From: Bdellovibrionales bacterium
GTDB taxonomy: Bacteria > Bdellovibrionota > Bdellovibrionia > Bdellovibrionales > UBA1609
Direction of reading: 5' to 3'
Assembly: GCA_020435025.1 (NCBI GenBank)
Contig: JAGRAG010000043.1
Span: forward strand, 1-11,635
DNA length: 11,635 bases
Shown: one piece after another, positions 1-7,500 of the stretch
Position numbering within the stretch: the stretch's first letter is position 1
Layout: each line of letters opens with the position of its first letter
Notes under the pieces: generated by a model
What the model was told of the DNA's origin: nothing
The model's input: the letters and a program-made list of their open reading frames with translations, nothing else
The model's database searches: none
Position numbers and translations under genes: made by a program

Positions 1-2416
1 AAATATCATGACTGCCAATAAGATATCTCTTTGCCCTCAACAGCTCGTCCTCACCAATTTTTTGCTGGCAAAGTTTATCAAACTCTTCTTTTAACATTCG
101 AAGGGATTTTTTTGCTTTTTCGGGAGAGCACCCGATATAGGCTCCAAAGTAGCCACCATCTATTCCATCCATGCGCAACGGCGAAACAGAATAAGCCAAA
201 GACTCTTTATCTCTCAGCTCAAGAAAAAGCCTTCCCCCCTGACCACCCAGTATCGCCTGTAGGACTTGTAAATCAAACTTAGCAGGGTCTTTAAACTTTA
301 GACCACGCCAGCCTATAACAATATGAGACTGTTTTTTGTCTAGTTCAATAAATCGATAGCTGGGTTCTGTAATGTCCGGAAGATCCCACTCACTTTCTAA
401 TCGATCACCAATTGGAAGGTCTTTGGTAAAAGACTCCCATCCGGAAATCATTTTATCCACATCAAAAGCACCCACTGCGGAAATTGTCATGTTATTAGCA
501 CTCACCATGCGTCGCCAATGAGCAAGTGTCGCGTCTCTTTCAATCAGATCCACTGACTTTTCATCACCATATGGGTCTTTTCCATAAGGATGATCTGGGA
601 ACATCTGTTCCATAAAATTTAAAATACACAGAGACGAAGGGTTATCTGATCTGTTTTTGATATACTCTTTTAAATATAGCTTTTCTCTATCTATCACGGA
701 TTCGGAAAATAGCGGCTCGGCTAAGACGTCTTTTAAGATTTCATCAGACCGATTTAAAAAGGGGGACAGACAGGTCATTGATAGACCTGCTGTATTTCTT
801 CCTGAAAAAGAAGAAAGTCTTGTCGCCATCTCTTCTGTTCTTTGATAAAGCTCTTGCTCACTCATTGACTGTGTCGCTGTTGCCCAAGTTCTTGACAACA
901 ACTCATTCACACCATGTTCATCGTCATGTTCGCAACGAGCCCCGCCTAGAAAAGCGACTCGAACTGATACCACGGGCGTTTCATGAGTCGGACGAATAAT
1001 GATACTTGCCCCTGAACCCAATTTAATTTTTTCCATTTTAATTTTCTTAGACTCACCTATTGAGCCCAATTTAAATTTAATGGATTTGTATTTTGTGTCT
1101 TTAATTAACTTATGACTTTTTGCTTCTGCAAACGCTTTTTTATAGCCACTCGCCCATCTTCTTAATTGCTTTTTCAAGTCCACTTTGTCTAATTTTGACA
1201 ACGTGATCACCGAAAGTGTTTCCGGGCTCAAATATTTTCTTGCGATTTTTGTTAAGTCCTCAGGAGTGATCGTTTGTATCGCTTTTAAAAAGTCTTTATA
1301 TTTTTTATAATCACCAAAAAGATCTTCATAAGTTCCATACTTAGAGGCCATGCCATCAACAGTTTCTAAAGAAAAATATTCTCCACTTTCAATGGCTACC
1401 TTCACTCTGTTCAACTCGTCGGCTGTCGCTGGAGATTCCAATATTTGTCTTAACTCTTCAGTAATTTGTTGCAGTCCTGCTTCAATTTTTTCTTTGTGGA
1501 GCGACGAGCTTATAACAAAAAAGCCAGGGTCTTTGGGCGTGTAGGTACTGGCAACACAGTAATTTGCCAACGACTGCTCAATTCTTAAAGCTTTCATCAA
1601 TCGGCTGCTATCCCCATGTCCAAGAACCATTGACAACAAATCTAAAGCCGGTATGTCCTTATGGCTGGCTTTCGGAATCCTCCAAGCAATGTGTAAAAGA
1701 GTTTCTTCGAAGTCTTCTTGTTTTACATGGATTCGAAGTTTGTCTTGCTTTGGTTCTTGAGTCCTTTTGACTTTTTTAAGGGGATAATCCTCAAAAGTTG
1801 CAAAATATTTTTTGACCAATGGACGCAAATCCTGGCTATCAAAGTCACCAACAACCACCAAAGTCATATTACTGGGAACATAGCGAGCATGAAAGTAGTC
1901 GACAATTTCTTCTCTAGTTACTTTTTCTATGACAGGCTCATAACCAATAACGGGTTCTCCATATGGGTGATTTTTATAGACTGTACTGAATAAGGCTCTG
2001 CTGGCTTGGCGACCGGGGTTGTCTTCCCCCCGTTTTATTTCTTCAATTACAACCCCTCTTTCATTGTCAATCTCTTCGGATATAAATGATGGAAATCCCA
2101 TCATTTCCGAAATCACCTCTAGGCCTGTTTCTAAAAACTTGTTTGAAATTGTGACATGGTAGACTGTTCTGTCAAAAGAAGTGTAGGCATTGAGCTCTCC
2201 ACCCTCGCCCTCGATCTTAGAAGCGATTTCACCCACATTAAATTTTTCAGAGCCTTTAAAAACAAGGTGTTCTATGAAATGACTGATTCCTCTGAGCTTT
2301 TTAGGTTCATCAGCGCTTCCGGTGCGAACCCACATTTGTACAGAAACAACGGGAGATTTGCGACTTTCAACAAGAAGAACGTTTAATCCGTTTTTTAATT
2401 GATATTTTTTAGCCAT
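1..2416 (-). CDS. Two-domain M16 family zinc metallopeptidase (C-terminus cut by window edge)
   Basis: Reading the minus strand from the ATG at 2416 gives about 805 codons with no stop before the window edge, so the 3' end is missing. The first half has the inverted zinc motif HxxEH (H46-F-I-E49-H50), and the expected third zinc ligand follows about 75 residues later in an ERGVVIEE stretch (E126). This is the M16 (pitrilysin/insulinase, processing-peptidase-like) signature. A second M16 domain starts near residue 461. There the HxxEH position reads GVNELL, so it is probably the non-catalytic half, but it keeps the family's GGQGGRLFLELRDKESLAYS-type motif near residue 720. The domains would clamp around a peptide substrate. 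I see no signal peptide, so a cytoplasmic peptidase is most likely; the substrate is unknown. The ATG is preceded by GGGG at about 10 bases. The gene is divergent from hemW. Family call secure, exact role not. Confidence 0.9.
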   Translation of the reverse strand, partial: MAKKYQLKNGLNVLLVESRKSPVVSVQMWVRTGSADEPKKLRGISHFIEHLVFKGSEKFNVGEIASKIEGEGGELNAYTSFDRTVYHVTISNKFLETGLEVISEMMGFPSFISEEIDNERGVVIEEIKRGEDNPGRQASRALFSTVYKNHPYGEPVIGYEPVIEKVTREEIVDYFHARYVPSNMTLVVVGDFDSQDLRPLVKKYFATFEDYPLKKVKRTQEPKQDKLRIHVKQEDFEETLLHIAWRIPKASHKDIPALDLLSMVLGHGDSSRLMKALRIEQSLANYCVASTYTPKDPGFFVISSSLHKEKIEAGLQQITEELRQILESPATADELNRVKVAIESGEYFSLETVDGMASKYGTYEDLFGDYKKYKDFLKAIQTITPEDLTKIARKYLSPETLSVITLSKLDKVDLKKQLRRWASGYKKAFAEAKSHKLIKDTKYKSIKFKLGSIGESKKIKMEKIKLGSGASIIIRPTHETPVVSVRVAFLGGARCEHDDEHGVNELLSRTWATATQSMSEQELYQRTEEMATRLSSFSGRNTAGLSMTCLSPFLNRSDEILKDVLAEPLFSESVIDREKLYLKEYIKNRSDNPSSLCILNFMEQMFPDHPYGKDPYGDEKSVDLIERDATLAHWRRMVSANNMTISAVGAFDVDKMISGWESFTKDLPIGDRLESEWDLPDITEPSYRFIELDKKQSHIVIGWRGLKFKDPAKFDLQVLQAILGGQGGRLFLELRDKESLAYSVSPLRMDGIDGGYFGAYIGCSPEKAKKSLRMLKEEFDKLCQQKIGEDELLRAKRYLIGSHDI

Positions 2417-2427
2417 TCGAACATAAC
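2399..2427 (+). promoter_or_regulatory. Candidate hemW promoter giving a leaderless transcript
   Basis: TTGATA (2399-2404) and CATAAC (2422-2427) are separated by 17 bases, a fair sigma70 fit (5/6 and 4/6). The predicted transcription start falls at about 2433-2434, which is the hemW ATG itself. This agrees with the absence of any Shine-Dalgarno sequence before that ATG. It overlaps the start codon of the divergent peptidase gene. Predicted by eye only. Confidence 0.4.
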
Positions 2428-2433
2428 CCCTTT

Positions 2434-3597
2434 ATGGCATTTGGTGTCTATATTCATATTCCTTACTGTGTTCAAAGATGTCACTACTGTGATTTTACAA
2501 CCTTTGAAAAAAGCCGAATTATGCCTATGGAGGATTATCTACAGATTCTATTAAAAGAGCTTCGTAAATGGTCCTCTCAAATAAGCGAGCAGCAAATTGA
2601 CACGATCTATTTTGGAGGAGGCACCCCCAGCTTGCTCCCTGCTGAACATATTGTATCTATTCTTGATACACTTGCAACGGTAGGTTCTTTTCATATCAGT
2701 TCTCAATGCGAAGTGACTTTAGAGATCAATCCCGCCACCGTCGATGAGAGCAAACTCGACCTTTATCGAGGCCATGGAGTCAACCGCTACAGTGTGGGCG
2801 CACAAACTTTTAACCCAGAACAGCTCAAACGATGTGGTCGGATTCATTCAGCTCAAGACACACGCAATACATTAAGACTTTTAGAAAAATACGATTTAAA
2901 TTACTCATTTGATTTGCTCTTTGGATTGCCGTTTCAAACCCTCATGGATTTAGAGTCAGATTTACAGGAAGCTCAAAACTATGCGATGCCACACTTGAGT
3001 GCGTACTGCTTAACAGTTCCTCAAGGTCACCCCATGAGCACAAACCGTGCTGAAGATGATGTTCAAATTCAGATGTTTCAAATTATTGAACAGCGATTGA
3101 AGGAAATGGGGTTATTGAAATACGAAATATCAAACTTTGCAAAGCCTGGAAACGAGTCCCGCCATAACATGCTTTACTGGACCGACCAAAGCTATTGGGG
3201 GATTGGAATCAGTGCTCACTCCTACCTCCGATCCACGGCCTTATCTCCCTATGGAAGCCGATTTTGGAATCCAAAGGATTTCCCAAGTTACCTAGATCAC
3301 ATCGAAAATGCCTCTTTAGAATTAGTTTCTGCGAAGAATTCTTATTCCGAGCATTTGTTAGAGCACGAGTCAATGACCGATTTTTGTCATACTCAAATGC
3401 GCCTAAGTAGCGGGCTATCATTAATAGATTTTGAAAGTAAATTTCCAAAAAAAAGCGCGAACCTCTTGCCTATCTTAGAGAAATTGGCCTCACAAGAGCT
3501 TATAGAATTCGAAAATGACTCGGCCCGGCTTACAAAAACTGGCGAGGGGCTTTCAAATCTTGTTTTTTCCGAGCTTACCTTCATGACTTCTTCCTAA
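2434..3597 (+). CDS. hemW: HemW, radical SAM heme chaperone (formerly called HemN-like)
   Basis: This 387-residue protein matches the usual HemW length. Near the N-terminus is the radical-SAM cluster motif Cx3Cx2C (C12, C16, C19, ending YCDF), which binds a 4Fe-4S cluster and S-adenosylmethionine. GGGTPS follows at 61-66 (SAM binding). Further on are YEISNFAKPG (230-239) and RHNMLYW (243-249), typical of the HemW/HemN family, and a HemN C-terminal-type domain from about 310. The N-terminus begins directly at the YIHIPYC strand, lacking the longer N-terminal part of true coproporphyrinogen dehydrogenase HemN, so HemW is the better call. HemW is known to bind heme and deliver it to apoproteins in the cytoplasm. 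The ATG is the only start: upstream in frame there is no other start codon before a TAG at 2410-2412. No Shine-Dalgarno sequence is visible. Confidence 0.94.
   Translation: MAFGVYIHIPYCVQRCHYCDFTTFEKSRIMPMEDYLQILLKELRKWSSQISEQQIDTIYFGGGTPSLLPAEHIVSILDTLATVGSFHISSQCEVTLEINPATVDESKLDLYRGHGVNRYSVGAQTFNPEQLKRCGRIHSAQDTRNTLRLLEKYDLNYSFDLLFGLPFQTLMDLESDLQEAQNYAMPHLSAYCLTVPQGHPMSTNRAEDDVQIQMFQIIEQRLKEMGLLKYEISNFAKPGNESRHNMLYWTDQSYWGIGISAHSYLRSTALSPYGSRFWNPKDFPSYLDHIENASLELVSAKNSYSEHLLEHESMTDFCHTQMRLSSGLSLIDFESKFPKKSANLLPILEKLASQELIEFENDSARLTKTGEGLSNLVFSELTFMTSS
2447..2475 (-). promoter_or_regulatory. Candidate promoter of the M16 peptidase gene
   Basis: On the minus strand TTGAAC (2475-2470) and TATAGA (2452-2447) lie 17 bases apart (4/6 each). 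Transcription would start near 2440, leaving an untranslated leader of about 24 bases that contains the GGGG ribosome-binding stretch. The element lies inside the 5' end of hemW, so the two divergent transcripts would overlap by a few bases. Predicted by eye only. Confidence 0.35.
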
Positions 3598-3643
3598 TCC
3601 ACGCAAAAAACGGACTCTCTGAGGGCTTCTTCTCCGTAACGGA

Positions 3644-3671
3644 TTGACAGTTGGGGGATCGAACTCATAAT
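3644..3671 (+). promoter_or_regulatory. Sigma70-type promoter for the grpE operon
   Basis: A perfect -35 TTGACA (3644-3649) is followed after 16 bases by CATAAT (3666-3671, 5/6 to TATAAT); ATAATT with a 17-base spacer is the alternative reading. Transcription would start near 3678, giving a leader of about 125 bases before grpE. I looked for a CIRCE element (TTAGCACTC-N9-GAGTGCTAA, the HrcA operator) and for a sigma32-like promoter here and saw neither. Confidence 0.6.
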
Positions 3672-3710
3672 TAATGAGCAACGGAATTTTTATTTGTTGT
3701 GATAATTAAT

Positions 3711-3774
3711 TGAAATGGCTGAGTTTTAGACCTTAGTCTGGTGCTATTCATTAAAGCACAAAGACAGCCAGTTT
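3711..3774 (+). promoter_or_regulatory. Structured grpE leader, possible three-way junction
   Basis: The leader can fold with an outer stem TGGCTG (3716-3721) with CAGCCA (3765-3770). After one mismatch it extends by A-T pairs at 3713-3714 with 3772-3773. The stem encloses two hairpins: AGAC (3728-3731) with GTCT (3736-3739) around loop CTTA, and GTGCT (3741-3745) with AGCAC (3755-3759) around a 9-base loop. The ribosome-binding site (AGGGAG, 3792-3797) lies outside the junction. The pairings are read directly from the sequence; a regulatory role such as heat or ligand sensing is only inference, and I recognise no known riboswitch class. Confidence 0.35.
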
Positions 3775-3802
3775 TAGTAATTGATATTTTCAGGGAGTCT
3801 CC

Positions 3803-4459
3803 GTGGCAAAAAATGATCAAAATGATGCCCCAAAAGGGATGAATAAAGCTCATAAAGTTACTGATGTGCCGAAGTACGATTCTAAGTCCGCTAGCTCTGG
3901 TGAAGAAGAGATTGAGTTCGTAGGTGTGGAAGATGCCGCCAATGAGTCTCGTAGCGAGGGTTCTTCACATAAGATGCCTTCCAATAAAGAGTTAGATGAG
4001 TTGCGTGAAGAGCTTGAAAAATCCAAAAATGAATACCTTTATTTGCAAGCCGAGTATGAGAATCATAGACGGCAAGCTATAAAAGAGCGCTCAGATTTGC
4101 TAAAATATGGAGCTGAGCATTTGGTTCGTGATCTTCTTAATGTTGTAGACATTTTCGATATGGCTCTGCAAACTGATGTCACTCCCGAAAATTTCGATCA
4201 GTTTAGGAAAGGCGTCGAAATGACTTCAAAAGAACTGTTGAATTGTTTTGAACGTCACGGAATCAAAAAATTAGAGTCACATGGAAAGCCTTTTGATCCG
4301 CAAGTTCATGAAGCCCTTTCAAGTGAAGCGACGGATCAAATCGCCGCAGGACATGTTCATAGAGTCCATAAAGACGCTTTTAAGCTCCATGATCGAGTGA
4401 TTCGACCGGCACAGGTTGTTGTTGCGAAAGAACCTTCTGAGGAAGACAAGGACAAATAG
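3803..4459 (+). CDS. grpE: GrpE, nucleotide exchange factor for DnaK
   Basis: The 218-residue protein has GrpE architecture: an acidic, disordered N-terminus (1-58), a long helix/coiled-coil region (about 60-125, containing YLYLQAEYENHRRQ), a helical segment (130-155) and the C-terminal beta domain with FDPQVHEA (164-171) and LHDRVIRPAQVVVA (195-208). GrpE dimers release ADP from DnaK in the cytoplasm and so drive the Hsp70 folding cycle; the long helix is known as a thermosensor in E. coli. The start is a GTG at 3803 with AGGGAG five bases upstream. Fifteen bases after its stop comes the J-protein gene, and dnaK is not in between. In most bacteria the order is hrcA-grpE-dnaK-dnaJ or grpE-dnaK-dnaJ, so DnaK and any HrcA must be encoded elsewhere. 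Confidence 0.96.
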   Translation: MAKNDQNDAPKGMNKAHKVTDVPKYDSKSASSGEEEIEFVGVEDAANESRSEGSSHKMPSNKELDELREELEKSKNEYLYLQAEYENHRRQAIKERSDLLKYGAEHLVRDLLNVVDIFDMALQTDVTPENFDQFRKGVEMTSKELLNCFERHGIKKLESHGKPFDPQVHEALSSEATDQIAAGHVHRVHKDAFKLHDRVIRPAQVVVAKEPSEEDKDK

Positions 4460-4474
4460 TTTTAGGAGTGGTCT

Positions 4475-5452
4475 GTGAGTGGCAAGAAGGATTACTATGC
4501 TGTACTGGGTGTACAAAAAGGAGCGACGACAGCCGAAATAAAAAAGGCCTATCGTCAACTTGCCAAAAAGTACCATCCTGACACCAATCAAAATAGCTCT
4601 GTGGCCGAGGAAAAATTTAAAGAAATAACTGAAGCCTATGACGTTCTGTCGGATGAAAAAAAACGTCAAATGTACGATCAATTTGGCTCCTCTGAACCAT
4701 TCGGCGGCGGCGAGAACCCTTTCGCCGGATTCGCGGGGTTTGGTGGAGCTAAAGGCTTTGGTGGTTTTCAACAAGATGGCCCTGATCCGTTTGGTGATTT
4801 TTTTGGCGACATATTTCGAGGGGCCGGAACTCAACAAAAGCGACGGCCAAACGGGCCTCGTAAAGGGGCTGATTTAAAGTACACTCTCAATATTACTCTC
4901 GAAGAGTGCGCTCGAGGATGTGAGAAAAGCATTCACTTCGTTAGAAAGCGAGGAGGTAAGGACGATACGGCAAAACTTTCGGTGACAATTCCCGCTGGAG
5001 TCAAAGATGGGCAGCGTTTAAAGTTGAAAAATGAAGGAGATTCCGGAAGCAATAGTGGTCCAAACGGCGATCTCTATGTCATTATACAGCTCATTGAACA
5101 TCCTCTTTTTCAAAGAAAAAAGAATGACGTCTTTATGGAGTTACCCATCTCCTTTGTTGACGCCATTATCGGAACCTCTATTGAGGTGCCCACTCTGTTA
5201 GGAAAAGCTTCGATCAAAGTCCCTCCTGGAACACATACAGGGCAAGTCTTTCGTTTAAGGGGTAAAGGGTTTCCTGAAACGAGCAGCAGTAGTTCGGGAG
5301 ACATGTTGATAAAAGTCGCCGTAGATGTTCCCAAAGATCTTAACTCTGAGCAGATTGCACTCATTAAATCCTTGGGTGACTCTGTTAAGGACAGCCCACT
5401 TTTAAAACAATACAACACGAAAGTGAGCCAAGTACTTAGCAAGAGGTCTTAG
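4475..5452 (+). CDS. dnaJ: Class B J-protein (DnaJ/CbpA type, no zinc finger), DnaK co-chaperone
   Basis: Residues 5-70 are a J domain with the HPD motif (H34-P35-D36) that stimulates DnaK ATPase. A Gly/Phe-rich linker follows (about 71-112), then the two beta-sandwich client-binding domains (about 131-310). The central zinc-finger domain of classical DnaJ (four CxxCxGxG repeats) is absent. Only C145 and C149 lie where it would begin, and the chain goes straight from ECARGCEKSIHF to the next strand. Length 325 fits class B J-proteins such as CbpA (about 306) rather than DnaJ (about 376). It delivers unfolded clients to DnaK in the cytoplasm. The GTG start has AGGAG (4464-4468) six bases upstream. 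It sits between grpE and a lipoprotein gene that starts two bases after its stop, so the three are surely co-transcribed. I use the symbol dnaJ for its locus; cbpA would be equally fair. Confidence 0.93.
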   Translation: MSGKKDYYAVLGVQKGATTAEIKKAYRQLAKKYHPDTNQNSSVAEEKFKEITEAYDVLSDEKKRQMYDQFGSSEPFGGGENPFAGFAGFGGAKGFGGFQQDGPDPFGDFFGDIFRGAGTQQKRRPNGPRKGADLKYTLNITLEECARGCEKSIHFVRKRGGKDDTAKLSVTIPAGVKDGQRLKLKNEGDSGSNSGPNGDLYVIIQLIEHPLFQRKKNDVFMELPISFVDAIIGTSIEVPTLLGKASIKVPPGTHTGQVFRLRGKGFPETSSSSSGDMLIKVAVDVPKDLNSEQIALIKSLGDSVKDSPLLKQYNTKVSQVLSKRS

Positions 5453-5454
5453 TT

Positions 5455-7428
5455 ATGTTTAAAAAGCTCTGTGTAGCTTCTTTAATTTCTGGTTTTATTT
5501 TAATTTTATCATCTTGTACTGTCGTTCCTCGCAAAAAAGCTCCTGTTTCTGCACCGATTTCTGCGAAAACGCAGTTTGATAAGATAAATAATGGTTTAAA
5601 CTCAAAGAATCTTCGTGCTTCCGTAAAGAAATTGCAGTCTTTAATAAAGGAGCATCCCAATTCAGATATCGTCGACGATTCCTGGCTCCTGATTGGTGAT
5701 ATCTACTTTAAGTTAAGAAACTACAAGGGTGCCTTTGAAGCTTACATGTCCGTAAGCCAATCCGAATTTTTTAGCCCACAAGAAGCCGACTCTTTATTAA
5801 GAGCCTGTAAAAGCTTGTACAAGCTTGGAGCTTTTGATGAAGCTCTCGCTTTGTCCAAAAAAGCACTCAATGTAGCTAAACAAGACTATGAAATGACCCA
5901 AGAGATTCATCGTTTTCGATATGTCCTACAGTCGCAGATGGGCGATAACTTAGACGCTCTTCAGTCTTTGGTTTACTTATCTAAGGAAGCCAAAGACCCG
6001 AGTAAAAAACGAGGCTATGAAGAGCGAGCCATCGACTATTTAAATTCGCGACTCAATCAAAAGGAAATCGATTCTGTAGCGGGAAATTCTGACTATGGAG
6101 ACCTTCAGGCCTATGCCAAATTCGAGATAGCTGTTCAAAAATTTGAAGAAAAAGGTTTTTCCGAGGCACGCTCTTTGTTTAAGGATGTGCTATCGATTTT
6201 ACCAGATTCGGATATATCTGAGCAGTCAGAAAAGTATGTTGAACAGATCGATGCTCAACGCAAAGTTCACCCGACAACCATCGGCGCCATTCTTCCTCTT
6301 ACGGGTCGACATTCTGGGGTGGCCTATAAAACACTGCGCGGACTTCAGTTAGGATTGGGGGTCTATGGAAAGCATAAATCCCATTTTAAATTGGCCGTTG
6401 TCGATAGCGAAGGAAATCCCGATGTAGCCCGTCGCGCCGTTGAACGACTTGTCGTCGAAGATCATGTTATCGCTATAGTTGGATCGTTACTAAGCAAGAC
6501 GGCCGTCGCAGTTGCCTCCAAATCTGATGAATTAGGGGTCCCAAGTATTGCTCTTTCCCAAAAATCCGGAATCACCGAAGTTGGTAGTAATGTTTTTAGA
6601 AACGCCTTAACAAGCGATTTGCAAATAGAAAAACTTGTTGAAGTGGCTATGAACGAATATGGACTAAAGAAATTTGCAATTTTGTATCCAAACGATCCCT
6701 ACGGTGTTGAGTATGCAAATCTATTTTGGAACCATGTTTTAGCTCGTGGAGGAGAAATCCGAGGTGCCCAGGCCTATGACGGTGCTAAAAACGACTTTGG
6801 TGATGCTATTCAACGGCTTGTTGGTACTTACTATTTAGAGGATCGAAGAGACGAGTACAAACATAATTTGCGAGAATGGGTCACCCAGCAAAAAATTATA
6901 AATAACCGAGTCACTCCGCCAGCAGACCTTTTGCCGCCGGTGATTGATTTTCAAGCCATTTTTATCCCAGACACTGTTAAAAAAATTCAACAGATCGCTC
7001 CGACTCTTTCATTCTATGATATTGATCACGTGAAACTTTTAGGAACCAATCTGTGGAATTCCCCTCGACTCACTTCTCGCAGTAAAGAGTTCTTAGAAGG
7101 ATCTTTGTTTGTTGATAGTGTTTTTTCTTCCTCAGCCAGCTTTCAAAACTCTGATTTTTATAAGGAGTTTCGCGCCGTGTTTGGATATGCGCCAGGAGTG
7201 TTAGAATCACAAGCGTATGATTCCGCAATGATTTTGCGACAGTTGATTTCTCAGGGTGAAGCTAGCCGAGTGGGCCTAGCGGAAAGTCTGGCTCGTGTTC
7301 GTGAATTTTCCGGAGCTCTCGGAGACCTACGTATCACTCAGCGCCGCGAGTTTATTCGTCCTGTTGTTGGCTTAAATGTAACTGAAGGACATATCACGCC
7401 GTTTTCGGAAAAATCAGAAAAAAAATAG
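5455..7428 (+). CDS. LpoA/LppC-like lipoprotein (TPR plus periplasmic-binding-protein fold)
   Basis: The N-terminus is a lipoprotein signal: MFKK, a hydrophobic stretch, then lipobox LSSC with the modified cysteine at C21. Residue +2 is Thr, so an outer-membrane anchor is expected by the E. coli rule. Residues about 40-270 are helical repeats of TPR type (for example the paired helices around 74-100 and 112-140). Residues about 274-640 form a type 1 periplasmic-binding domain, opening with TTIGAILPLTGRHSG and containing AIVGSLLS (340-347) and a FAILYPNDPYGVEYA stretch (407-421). This order and length (657, versus 678 in E. coli LpoA) match penicillin-binding protein activators, which stimulate PBP1A from the outer membrane. 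A ligand-binding sensor related to branched-chain amino-acid receptors is the alternative. The ATG follows the J-protein stop by two bases, with AGAGG eight bases upstream. A link to chaperones is unusual. Fold secure, exact role inferred. Confidence 0.82.
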   Translation: MFKKLCVASLISGFILILSSCTVVPRKKAPVSAPISAKTQFDKINNGLNSKNLRASVKKLQSLIKEHPNSDIVDDSWLLIGDIYFKLRNYKGAFEAYMSVSQSEFFSPQEADSLLRACKSLYKLGAFDEALALSKKALNVAKQDYEMTQEIHRFRYVLQSQMGDNLDALQSLVYLSKEAKDPSKKRGYEERAIDYLNSRLNQKEIDSVAGNSDYGDLQAYAKFEIAVQKFEEKGFSEARSLFKDVLSILPDSDISEQSEKYVEQIDAQRKVHPTTIGAILPLTGRHSGVAYKTLRGLQLGLGVYGKHKSHFKLAVVDSEGNPDVARRAVERLVVEDHVIAIVGSLLSKTAVAVASKSDELGVPSIALSQKSGITEVGSNVFRNALTSDLQIEKLVEVAMNEYGLKKFAILYPNDPYGVEYANLFWNHVLARGGEIRGAQAYDGAKNDFGDAIQRLVGTYYLEDRRDEYKHNLREWVTQQKIINNRVTPPADLLPPVIDFQAIFIPDTVKKIQQIAPTLSFYDIDHVKLLGTNLWNSPRLTSRSKEFLEGSLFVDSVFSSSASFQNSDFYKEFRAVFGYAPGVLESQAYDSAMILRQLISQGEASRVGLAESLARVREFSGALGDLRITQRREFIRPVVGLNVTEGHITPFSEKSEKK

Positions 7429-7500
7429 ATTCTTTTTAACCCTTTTGTATCGCGTTTGCGTCATCTCTACTACCTAACCTAAGGGTGGGGAAACGGAGGG

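Noticed and set aside
1..2416. Possible frameshift or pseudogene in the M16 region, because several plus-strand ORFs lie there
   Set aside because: The minus-strand frame is open without interruption from 2416 to the window edge and carries the zinc motif and both domains in order; the plus-strand ORFs are shadows.
3610..3650. Terminator for hemW in the CGGA/TCCG/CGGA repeats after its stop
   Set aside because: The stems are only four to five base pairs and no T-run follows; the segment runs straight into the grpE promoter. hemW has no clear terminator here.
3741..3759. GTGCT-N9-AGCAC inverted repeat upstream of grpE taken as a CIRCE (HrcA) element
   Set aside because: CIRCE has AGCACTC on the left and GAGTGCT on the right; here the arms are in the opposite order and only five bases long. 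It fits better as a hairpin of the RNA leader.
4319..4837. A 172-codon ORF on the minus strand across the grpE/J-protein junction
   Set aside because: It is antisense to two well-supported genes, its product looks like translated complement (Phe/Arg/Leu-rich, no domain), and it has no ribosome-binding site worth noting.
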